Below are positions 43,855-51,500 of a DNA stretch of 64,000 nt, piece after piece. This stretch comes from Ferdinandcohnia sp047238305 (GTDB lineage Bacteria; Bacillota; Bacilli; Bacillales; Bacillaceae_L). The stretch spans positions 434,001-498,000 of the forward strand of contig NZ_JBDFMO010000001.1 in the NCBI RefSeq assembly GCF_047238305.1. The letters are read 5' to 3'. How positions within the stretch are numbered: the stretch's first letter is position 1; each line of letters begins with the position of its first letter. A model generated the notes under the pieces. That model was not told the DNA's origin. It did no database searches and saw only the letters and a program-made list of their open reading frames with translations. Both the position numbers and the translations under genes were made by a program.

Positions 43855-44926
43855 TCTGATTTGCCTCCTTGACTTTTACCTCGTGGGTCGGGAAGCCGGA
43901 AAATTGTGCAATCCGGTATTTTCTACGACATGGAAGGCACATTTCAGCTAAATGATGACCTTCTTTTGTTTTAAAATGAATATCGTTCACATCAAGTACA
44001 TTGATGACATCTTGTGATTGTTCTACTGAAACAAAGCTTCCTCCACAAACCTTACATTGCTTCGGTTCTTTTTCGGTATAATGCTCACGATAGTTTCTCG
44101 CCAAGACACTCATTGGACGGAATGGAATATGAGCCAGTTTTCCAAATGGTAAGTAGATCAAAGTCATAATGACCGACCATTGGTGAATCATCGACATCAC
44201 AGGCTGCCCTGCGCCATGTAAGAAAATGTTCATGAAGGTTAAAAGTAAACCGGTAACACTTACGAACAAAAGCATATAAAGTGGCATCAAGTCATAAATG
44301 AATTTTTGTTCTGCTTTCGCTTGAAAGTTTTTCACACGGCGGTAAAGCGCCATGCAAACTCCTGAGATTACCATAACTGCCGTAATATTTAGCGCATTAT
44401 AAGAAAGGTTCGCGATGATACCATCTGCAGGTACCGTCATGATTTGCATCCCCAACGCGATAATGTTGTAATAACCATTGTCATCCATTGTGAAGTACAT
44501 CCAACCGAAGACTAGTGGAAATGTAACCAAGCAAGAAAGGATACAGCCCCAACCAATTAAAACGTGCTGAGTCCATCGGTAAATTCCCCTATTCCAGATG
44601 AAATTGTATGTACCTAAATGCTCAACTGATGTTTTTGGGGTAGATTTTCGAAATATAAGTTTTATGCCTTTTTTAATGATGATCTTGGTTGGTGGTCTTT
44701 CTCCCCACGCAATGAAGCGATAAAAGAAGCCTCCTATAAAAACAATCGTTCCAACCATATAGCCATAAAGGTTTAAATCAACATGTGTAAACATCCTTGT
44801 ACCGATAAATGTTAAAATGGCCAGCCCTAGAATAGATAAAAACATGGACTTGGCAAACTTTGAAGCAAATGCATTGTTATAAGCCGGTGACTGCTTCTTT
44901 TGCACGGCAGCAGCTTTTGCCTGCAT
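43841..44926 (-). CDS. NarI-like cytochrome b membrane subunit with Cys-rich C-terminal tail
   Basis: 361 residues. At least six hydrophobic helices (about 28-46, 52-72, 118-145, 170-195, 215-236, 248-264). Haem-ligand candidates: H121 (RWTQHVLIGW), H248 and H266 (IHQWSVIMT and KLAHIPF, the latter like the KLVHMFS segment of NarI). After the last helix comes a cytoplasmic tail with C291-x2-C294 and C330-x2-C333, a zinc-ribbon-like or rubredoxin-like pair. First gene of the operon. Proposed role: quinol oxidation and electron delivery to the ferredoxin subunit. Both the pairing with a Rieske protein and the Cys tail are unusual. Confidence 0.82.
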   Translation of the reverse strand: MQAKAAAVQKKQSPAYNNAFASKFAKSMFLSILGLAILTFIGTRMFTHVDLNLYGYMVGTIVFIGGFFYRFIAWGERPPTKIIIKKGIKLIFRKSTPKTSVEHLGTYNFIWNRGIYRWTQHVLIGWGCILSCLVTFPLVFGWMYFTMDDNGYYNIIALGMQIMTVPADGIIANLSYNALNITAVMVISGVCMALYRRVKNFQAKAEQKFIYDLMPLYMLLFVSVTGLLLTFMNIFLHGAGQPVMSMIHQWSVIMTLIYLPFGKLAHIPFRPMSVLARNYREHYTEKEPKQCKVCGGSFVSVEQSQDVINVLDVNDIHFKTKEGHHLAEMCLPCRRKYRIAQFSGFPTHEVKVKEANQNAKG

Positions 44927-44990
44927 ACAAACTCCTCCTCAATCAATTAACTTATACTTATTGTAGAAGAACTGTGATTTAAAACATATC

Positions 44991-45004
44991 AGGGAACCTC
45001 CCTA
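44991..45004. promoter_or_regulatory. NreC-like box upstream of the molybdoenzyme operon
   Basis: AGGGAACCTCCCTA, symmetric as AGGGA-N3-TCCCT, 65 bp upstream of the cytochrome b start and shared with the divergent nreC/nreB remnant. A second looser match, AAGG-N5-CCCCTTA, follows at about 45011. Confidence 0.4.
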
Positions 45005-45066
45005 TCTTTGAAGGAAAAACCCCTTATTTATAACAATTTCTTGAACTAAAAAATGGTTCGCTAACA

Positions 45067-45075
45067 TGGTATAAT
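45067..45075 (+). promoter_or_regulatory. Extended -10 promoter of the nreC remnant
   Basis: TGGTATAAT, the extended -10 form TGN-TATAAT. No TTGACA-like -35 at the right distance. GGGGAGGA and the GTG start of the remnant follow 30 bases later, so the front end of the regulator gene is well preserved. Confidence 0.6.
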
Positions 45076-45104
45076 AAGAATATTGTGAAATGGGGAGGAT
45101 TATT

Positions 45105-45816
45105 GTGGTTAAACTACTGATTGTTGACGATCATGCAGTGACGCCCCAATCAATATTTGGCTGTTCGTCACGAGGTCACTGCTTTAAAGGAAACCCAGGA
45201 AGAGTTAAAAAGTATGATGACGCGGGTAATCAGTATCCAAGAAGAAGAACGGAAACGTTTTTCACGAGAACTCCACGATGGAATTGGACAAAGTATGTTT
45301 TCGTTATTAATTCAACTCGATCAACTGCTTAGTGAAAAACCAGATGAACGTCTTGGGCACTTACGGCAAGATGTTTCTTTTATGATGGAGGATATTCGTA
45401 GCCTAGCCTGGGAACTTCGCCCTTCTGTTCTGGACGATTTAGGTGTTGTGCCAGCTTTACGAAAATATGTCGAAAATTATTCCCAGCATTATGGCATTCA
45501 TGTAGATTTTGAATGTACATTAAAGTCGCGTCTTGATATTCATAAGGAAACAACGATTTATCGCGTTGTCCAAGAGGCCTTAACGAATATCGCGAAATAC
45601 GCCAATGTGTCCGACGCGGTTGTAAAGATTCACGAAAAAGAGTCTTACGTTGTCGTCGAAGTGATTGACAACGGTCAAGGCTTTACTTCTGATGAAAAAG
45701 GAAACGGCGTCGGTCTCTTCAGCATGGAAGAACGTGCCCGAAGCATTGGCGGAAGCATTACGTTGGAGTCTGAGGTTGGAAAAGGCACTAGGTTAGAGCT
45801 TGTTGTGCCGAAATAA
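45105..45816 (+). pseudogene. Deletion fusion: start of an NreC-type regulator joined to the back half of an NreB-type kinase
   Basis: GTG start with a strong ribosome site gives VKLLIVDDHAV, the first strand of a NarL/NreC receiver with its two Asp. At about 45140 the homology stops. In the +1 frame the sequence continues RPNQYLAVRHEVTALKETQEE, the end of a PAS domain, then kinase: RFSRELHDGIGQSMFSLL (HisKA_3 His), DIRSLAWELRPSVLDDLG, and a HATPase_c domain (EALTNIAKYAN, DNGQGF, NGVGLFSMEERA). The PAS/[Fe-S] sensor half of the kinase and all but 12 codons of the regulator are gone. The kinase frame has no ribosome-site start of its own (TTG at 45157 is unsupported). Most simply a deletion removed the inner parts of two adjacent genes. 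Confidence 0.85.
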
Positions 45817-45826
45817 AGTTTGAATG

Positions 45827-45848
45827 GCCTGCCCCAGGGCAGGCTTTT
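45827..45848. terminator. Terminator after the kinase remnant
   Basis: GCCTGCCC - CA - GGGCAGGC followed by TTTTA, overlapping the end of the convergent EamA gene. Confidence 0.8.
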
Positions 45849-46728
45849 ATGTAGACATTCTTCGCTGATATGTAGATAATATCACACCCCCTACGATAAA
45901 TAGGGAGCCGATTATTTCCGCACCCGTTATTGGTTTTGCTAATAGTAAGAATCCCATTACCATCGCAACAAAAGGTTCCAAATTAGATAATATCGAAGCC
46001 TTCGATGCATCAACATAGCGAATATAGTTATTCCAGATCAGATTCGCAATTCCATGTACAACAATAGCCGTTACGATTAACAATGCCCAATCAGAAAAAT
46101 TTGAGCTTATCCTTAGTGGAGAGTCTAATATAAATACAAATGGAATTGATACAAATAAACCCACTATATTTGAATATAACGTAATGGCAAGTGGCGACAT
46201 TCTGGTAGATAATCGTCTTGTCATAATAATCATAATCGCAAATGTGACCATGGTTAAAACTATCCATAAAAGTCCTCTATCAACATGAATGGAAGTAAAT
46301 GCCCCTTTTGTTACAACAAAATAAATACCGATAATCGCTACAACTGAGCCAATGAACATACGGATTGTTAATTTTTCTTTTAAAAAAATTGCAGCTAAGA
46401 CCCCTGTTAAAATGGGAGTCGTGGCTAAAATTAATGCAGAAGTGGTTGGATCAGCTGTTTGCAATCCTTTAAAAAAGGACCAGTGGTTTATAAAAACACC
46501 AACTATCCCTAATATAAAAACGGAAGCAAAGTCCGATTTATTCATTTTCCGTTGTCTATTGAATGAAGATAAACCTACTAATAAAAGAACAATAAACAAT
46601 AATCTTAACATCGTTAGTATAGTTGGTGAAAAATGTAAAACTAACATTTTTCCAAATATAAAATTACTTCCCCAAACGACTACACAAAAAGTAAGCCACG
46701 AATAGGCCTTTACCATCTCAAACACCAT
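45847..46728 (-). CDS. EamA/DMT-family transporter
   Basis: 293 residues, ten predicted helices in two five-helix EamA repeats. Segments FCVVVWGSNFIFGKM near the start and SILSNLEPFVAMVMGFLLL in the second repeat are typical. Substrate unknown (amino acids, metabolites). The start is uncertain: ATG at the listed position or the second ATG four codons in; neither has a strong ribosome site. Confidence 0.85.
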   Translation of the reverse strand: MVFEMVKAYSWLTFCVVVWGSNFIFGKMLVLHFSPTILTMLRLLFIVLLLVGLSSFNRQRKMNKSDFASVFILGIVGVFINHWSFFKGLQTADPTTSALILATTPILTGVLAAIFLKEKLTIRMFIGSVVAIIGIYFVVTKGAFTSIHVDRGLLWIVLTMVTFAIMIIMTRRLSTRMSPLAITLYSNIVGLFVSIPFVFILDSPLRISSNFSDWALLIVTAIVVHGIANLIWNNYIRYVDASKASILSNLEPFVAMVMGFLLLAKPITGAEIIGSLFIVGGVILSTYQRRMST

Positions 46729-46852
46729 CCATTTATTACACTACTTTGATTTATATTGCCTTGAATTGATTGGTTTCAATCATAATTTTTTTGCTTTGAA
46801 TCTACTAAATTTTAAATATAATGTACTTAAATACGAGAAAAGGAAGTGGACT

Positions 46853-47758
46853 ATGATTTATAAACACCGTACCAAATCTGATGAAATAGTTACTCTTGAA
46901 ATTTTAAACAAGCGAATTGAATTATCCAACAAGGACAAGCAATATTATGTAAATCTAAAAAAGGGTTACGAAGGTGAACTATTATTCGACTCTTTGACAG
47001 AAAAACTTCAATGCGACTGCTTAATTTTCAATGATTTGTTACTCGAGGTGAATAATACAACATTCCAAATTGATACCCTTATTTTGATCGATAGCAAAAT
47101 CCACACTTATGAGGTTAAATATTATGAAGGGGACTACTATTATGAGTCGAATAAATTATATAAAAAACCCAAGCATGAAGTTAGCAATCCCTTACTCCAA
47201 TTGAATCGCAGCGAATCGTTACTAAGCCAATTTCTTCGCACCCACGGATGTCACCTACCAATTGAGGCTTCAGTTGTTTTTAACCACCCTACTTTTACTC
47301 TTTACCAAGCACCCCTAAATTTACAAGCCATTTTTCCAACGCAGCTCAATAATTACTTAAGGGCATTAGATACAACCCCCTCAAAAATAAATGAAAAACA
47401 GAAAAGAATTGCTGATCTGTTAGTTTCCTTACATATCACAAAATCTCCTTATTCTAAGATTCCAAGTTATCATTATGAGCAGCTACATAAAGGAATTACT
47501 TGTAAAGTGTGCGATTCATTTTCAATCGTTATTGAAGGTCGAAAATGCAAATGTAAAAAATGCGGGTATAGTGAAGTGGTTGCTGACGCTGTATTAAGAA
47601 CCGTTCACGAATTTATGATACTCTTTCCGGACCAAAAGATTACGACTAATGTTGTTTATGAGTGGTGTGGTGGTAATCCCACAAAAAGAAAAATTCAAAA
47701 GATACTCAAAAACAATTTTAAAAGTGTGGGGGTGCGGCAATGGACTTATTATGAATAA
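46853..47758 (+). CDS. NERD-domain protein with C-terminal zinc-ribbon motif
   Basis: 301 residues from the ATG after AAAGGAAGTG; upstream in-frame codons lack a ribosome site. The N-terminal NERD (nuclease-related) domain has GYEGELLFDSLTEKL, NTTFQIDTLILIDSKIHTYEVKYYEGD, keeping the E/D...D...E-x-K pattern of the nuclease fold. A C-terminal CKVCDSF...CKCKKCGY zinc-ribbon-like segment follows (about residues 218-241). Probable DNA-binding or nuclease protein; unlinked to known defence genes here. Confidence 0.8.
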   Translation: MIYKHRTKSDEIVTLEILNKRIELSNKDKQYYVNLKKGYEGELLFDSLTEKLQCDCLIFNDLLLEVNNTTFQIDTLILIDSKIHTYEVKYYEGDYYYESNKLYKKPKHEVSNPLLQLNRSESLLSQFLRTHGCHLPIEASVVFNHPTFTLYQAPLNLQAIFPTQLNNYLRALDTTPSKINEKQKRIADLLVSLHITKSPYSKIPSYHYEQLHKGITCKVCDSFSIVIEGRKCKCKKCGYSEVVADAVLRTVHEFMILFPDQKITTNVVYEWCGGNPTKRKIQKILKNNFKSVGVRQWTYYE

Positions 47759-47860
47759 AACAAAAATTACTTCCCTGGATACGTATAGAATGATAGTTAA
47801 TCCATCATCAATTTTGATGATGGATTTTTTTAGCCCACGCGCGTGTTAAGGCTTCTATTA

Positions 47861-48328
47861 TGCTGATGACCTTTTCGTGTGGTCTATCCGATAGATTAGG
47901 TCATCATCCACTTGATGATGACCGTTTTTCTGTTTCGTCGGCCGATTTTTGGGCTTCATCCACTCTATGATAACCAGTTCCATGTATCCACAGCTGCGTT
48001 TAGGTCTTCATTCTCTCTATGATAACCAGTTATCCGAATCTGCAGCTGCATTTAGGTCTTCATCATCTCTATGATAACCACTTCTCCGAATCTGCAGCCT
48101 AGTTTAGGTCTTCATTCTCTCTATGATGACCGGTTCTCCGAATCTGCAACCGCATTTTTGTCTTCATTCCCTTCATGATAACCAGTTATCCGAATTTGCA
48201 GCCTCGTTTTTGTCTTCATTCCCTCTATGATAACCAGTTATCCGAATCTGCAGCTGCGTTTAGGTCTTCATCATCTCTATGATAACCAGTTCCATGAATC
48301 AGCAGCCTCTCATAAAACTTAAATCCTC
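47861..48328. repeat. Degenerate tandem repeat, 52-bp period, nine units
   Basis: The motif CTATGATAACC or a variant recurs at 47861, 47913, 47965, 48017, 48069, 48121, 48173, 48225 and 48277, exactly 52 bp apart. A GGTCTTCAT or GGTCATCA word near each unit end pairs with TGATRACC at its start, most exactly in the first unit. Inner units share CCGAATCTGCAGC. It fills the convergent spacer between the NERD and transaldolase genes; no coding frame is evident. Confidence 0.9.
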
Positions 48329-48340
48329 ATCAAAGCACCA

Positions 48341-48382
48341 AAAAACCCCAATCCGCATCAAACCATAGCGAATCGGGGTTTT
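48341..48382 (-). terminator. Terminator of the transaldolase gene
   Basis: Minus strand AAAACCCCGATTCGC ... GCGGATTGGGGTTTTTT: long stem with an 11-base loop and T run. Confidence 0.85.
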
Positions 48383-48400
48383 CAAAACTGACTATCTAAA

Positions 48401-49066
48401 TTATTTTACAGCTTTTACCCAGTCAGCTGCGAACTTTTCTAAACCTTGGTCTGTAAGTGGGTGCTTAGTAAGTTGCTCAATTACAGAGTATGGAATCGTT
48501 GCGATGTGAGCACCAGCTAATGCTACGCGAGTAACGTGGTCTGGGTGTCTTACAGATGCAGCGATGATTTGAGAATCTAAGTTGTGAACACGGAAGAGCT
48601 CAGCAATTTTTTCAACAAGTTGTACACCATCTTCAGAAATGTCGTCAAGACGACCTAAGAATGGAGATACATATGTTGCACCAGCGCGAGCTGCTAATAA
48701 CGCTTGGTTCATAGTGAAAATTAGAGTAACGTTTGTTTTAACGCCTTTTTTAGATAGGTAACGAGTTGCTTCTAAACCAGCCACAGTCATTGGAACTTTG
48801 ATTGTGATGTTTTTGTCGCCACCGTTGATTTTTAGAAGCTCTTCTGCTTCTGCAATCATTTGTTCAGCAGTTTCAGCATCTGGAGAAACTTCTGCAGATA
48901 CGCTTTCTACTTCTGGCACAGCTTGAAGGATTTCAGCAATGCGGTCTTCGAATTTAACGCCTTCTTTTACAACAAGTGATGGGTTTGTTGTTACACCAGA
49001 TAAAACACCCATTTTGTATGCTTTTTTAATATCATCTAGGTTAGCTGTATCGATAAAAAATTTCAT
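48401..49066 (-). CDS. tal: Transaldolase, small TalC/FSA type
   Basis: 221 residues, the short class-I aldolase type. The N-terminus MKFFIDTANLDDIKKAY and the motif GVTTNPSL are family hallmarks; the Schiff-base Lys is in NITIKVPMT near residue 85. Full family length. It interconverts sedoheptulose 7-phosphate and fructose 6-phosphate in the pentose phosphate pathway. It lies 105 bp downstream of transketolase on the same strand, with which it functions. RBS GGAGGGAAAAAG. Confidence 0.95.
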   Translation of the reverse strand: MKFFIDTANLDDIKKAYKMGVLSGVTTNPSLVVKEGVKFEDRIAEILQAVPEVESVSAEVSPDAETAEQMIAEAEELLKINGGDKNITIKVPMTVAGLEATRYLSKKGVKTNVTLIFTMNQALLAARAGATYVSPFLGRLDDISEDGVQLVEKIAELFRVHNLDSQIIAASVRHPDHVTRVALAGAHIATIPYSVIEQLTKHPLTDQGLEKFAADWVKAVK

Positions 49067-49113
49067 TTCTTTTTCCCTCCAGTAACTTTATTGTATCACA
49101 GATATTTTAAGCA

Positions 49114-49150
49114 CATTTGACTCACCTATTCGCGAAAGGCGAGTCAAATG
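49114..49150 (-). other. Hairpin between transketolase and transaldolase genes
   Basis: CATTTGACTC / GAGTCAAATG, perfect 10-bp outer stem extended by CCT/AGG. No T run follows, so it is probably an RNA processing or stability element rather than a terminator. Confidence 0.55.
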
Positions 49151-49171
49151 CATTTAGTAAAAACTACTATA

Positions 49172-51181
49172 TTAAAGAACTTCTTTAAAGTTCTTTACAA
49201 CGTTCTCTACTGTAAAGCCATACTCAGCAAGAACTTTATCTGCAGGTGCAGATGCTCCAAATGTGTTAATAGCAAGAACTTTACCTTCGTCGCCAACGAA
49301 TTCTTTCCATCCAAGTGGAGAAGCCATTTCGATACCAAGACGAGCCTTCACAGATTTTGGAAGAACACTTTCTTTGTACTCAGCAGATTGCTTTTCGAAA
49401 CGATCCCAGCTTGGCATACTTACTACAGATACGAAGATGCCTTCTTTTTCTAATTCTTTTTGGGCTGCAATAGCTAATGAAACTTCAGAACCTGTTGCAA
49501 GTAATAGACCCGCAACTTCTCCGTTTGCTTCAGAAACAACATAAGCACCTTTTTTAACACCTTCATATACAGCTTCACTGTCAAGCTCTAAAGTTGGTAA
49601 ACCTTGGCGAGTTAAGACAAGTGCTGTAGGTGTGTCAGTACTTTCAATCGCTAAGCGCCATGCTGCAGCAGTTTCTTTTGCATCAGCTGGACGTAAAATT
49701 GAAAGACCTGGCATTGCACGTAATGCAGCTAATTGTTCAACTGGCTCATGTGTTGGGCCGTCTTCTCCAACTGCAATTGAATCATGTGTAAACACATAAG
49801 TTACAGGTAGCTTCATTAGAGCAGCAAGACGAATAGCTGGACGGAGGTAATCAGAGAATACGAAGAAGGTAGCTCCGAATACTTTTACTCCTCCATGAAG
49901 TGCCATACCGTTAAGTGCAGCACCCATTGCAAATTCTCTAACACCGAACCAGATGTTACGAGCAGCAAAGCTGTCGATTGCATAGTTCTTTTCAGAAGTG
50001 ATTAACGTTTTGTTTGAACCTGCTAAGTCTGCTGAACCACCGATTAATTGTGGAATGGCAGTAGCAGCAGCATTTAATGATTTACCTGAAGCATCACGGG
50101 TAGCGAATGAAGTTCCAGCTTCAAAGTTTGGAAGTGAAGCTTCCCAGTTTTCAGGTAGTTCGCCATTTAATGCCATTTCAAATTGCTTCGCTAATTCAGG
50201 GTATTCTTTTTTATATTCTGCAAATAATTCATTCCATACACTTTCTTTTTGTTTGCCAGCTTCTACAAATTGGCTGTAGTGCTCACGTACTTCTTCCGGA
50301 ACGAAGAATGGCTCTTCATAAGTCCATCCGTATGAAGCCTTCGTTAAAGCAACTTCATCTTTACCTAGTGGAGCACCGTGTGATGTAGATTTTCCTCCTT
50401 TATTTGGAGAACCGAAACCGATTGTTGTCTTAACTTCAATTAAAGTTGGACGGTTTAAATCCGCTTTTGCTTCTTGTAACGCTTTTTGAATTTCATCCAT
50501 ATCATTTCCGTTTTCAACACGGATTACTTGCCATCCGTATGCTTTAAAACGATCTTCAACACTTTCAGAAAAAGAAAGGTTTAAATCACCATCTAATGAA
50601 ATGTCATTAGAATCGTACATTACGACAAGACGACCTAATTTTAAATGACCCGCAAGTGAAGCCGCTTCTGCAGAAACACCTTCCATGAGGTCACCGTCAC
50701 CACAAATTCCATATGTAAAGTGGTTAACGATTTCATAATTGTCTTTGTTATATGTTTCAGCAAGATGTCTTTCAGCCATCGCCATACCAACAGCCATTGC
50801 AATACCTTGTCCTAGTGGACCAGTAGTTGCTTCAACACCAGGAGTATGTCCAAACTCAGGATGTCCTGGAGTTCTGCTTCCCCATTGACGGAAGTTCTTT
50901 AGGTCTTCCATTGTTACATCATAACCAAATAAATGTAATAGACTATATAAAAGCATGGAACCATGTCCAGCAGATAAAACAAAGCGATCACGGTTGAACC
51001 AGTTTGGGTTTACAGGGTTGTGATTCATTTCTTTTGCCCATAGAGTGTAAGCCATCGGTGCAGCACCCATTGGCATACCTGGATGTCCAGAATTGGCTTT
51101 CTCTACACCATCGATGGATAGCGTACGAATCGTGTTAATTGCTAACAAATCTAGTTCTTTGTTATTTAAAGCTGTCTTCAT
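49172..51181 (-). CDS. tkt: Transketolase
   Basis: 669 residues, full length. Motifs: TPP-binding GDGDLMEGVS...ND-type segment (about residues 154-186), HGHSM-type GHGSMLLYSLLHL, and the C-terminal TPP/catalytic part MGAALNGMALHGG and FVFSDYLRPAIRLAAL; HDSIAVGEDGPTHEP carries the conserved Glu/His. Catalyses two-carbon transfers in the pentose phosphate pathway. RBS AGGAG before the ATG. Confidence 0.98.
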   Translation of the reverse strand: MKTALNNKELDLLAINTIRTLSIDGVEKANSGHPGMPMGAAPMAYTLWAKEMNHNPVNPNWFNRDRFVLSAGHGSMLLYSLLHLFGYDVTMEDLKNFRQWGSRTPGHPEFGHTPGVEATTGPLGQGIAMAVGMAMAERHLAETYNKDNYEIVNHFTYGICGDGDLMEGVSAEAASLAGHLKLGRLVVMYDSNDISLDGDLNLSFSESVEDRFKAYGWQVIRVENGNDMDEIQKALQEAKADLNRPTLIEVKTTIGFGSPNKGGKSTSHGAPLGKDEVALTKASYGWTYEEPFFVPEEVREHYSQFVEAGKQKESVWNELFAEYKKEYPELAKQFEMALNGELPENWEASLPNFEAGTSFATRDASGKSLNAAATAIPQLIGGSADLAGSNKTLITSEKNYAIDSFAARNIWFGVREFAMGAALNGMALHGGVKVFGATFFVFSDYLRPAIRLAALMKLPVTYVFTHDSIAVGEDGPTHEPVEQLAALRAMPGLSILRPADAKETAAAWRLAIESTDTPTALVLTRQGLPTLELDSEAVYEGVKKGAYVVSEANGEVAGLLLATGSEVSLAIAAQKELEKEGIFVSVVSMPSWDRFEKQSAEYKESVLPKSVKARLGIEMASPLGWKEFVGDEGKVLAINTFGASAPADKVLAEYGFTVENVVKNFKEVL

Positions 51182-51500
51182 TTAACCACACTCCTAAACT
51201 ATTAAAATAATAATTCTATATTGTTATACCCTACCTAAAAAATCCAATCTTTTCAATCTTTAAAATAAGATGTATAATTAATTCGTTCACTAAACAAATT
51301 ATAACATTAATAATGTACCACCCTTATCTTTATTCGTCAATTATCTAAGCTTAAACAATTAATTCAAATCTAACTTTCTTTTTATGAAAGCGCCATCAAA
51401 TAAAATACACATATTGCTTATAATTATGTGTAACTTAATGATGAAATCTTCTTTTAACGATCGTAAATTAATTGTACTTACTTGCAAATGGAGGATTTGT
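51182..51500. other. Divergent spacer between tkt and the ROK gene
   Basis: AT-rich, no coding frame. The only symmetric element is ACATTA-A-TAATGT at 51304-51316, a possible operator. No strong promoter hexamers were assigned. Confidence 0.3.

Noticed and set aside
45090..45332. 80-aa protein-coding frame
   Set aside because: Only the first dozen codons are a regulator remnant; after about 45140 it is a wrong-frame reading of the kinase.
45157..45816. Functional short histidine kinase
   Set aside because: The TTG at 45157 has no ribosome site and the protein would begin in the last strand of a PAS domain; best read as a remnant.
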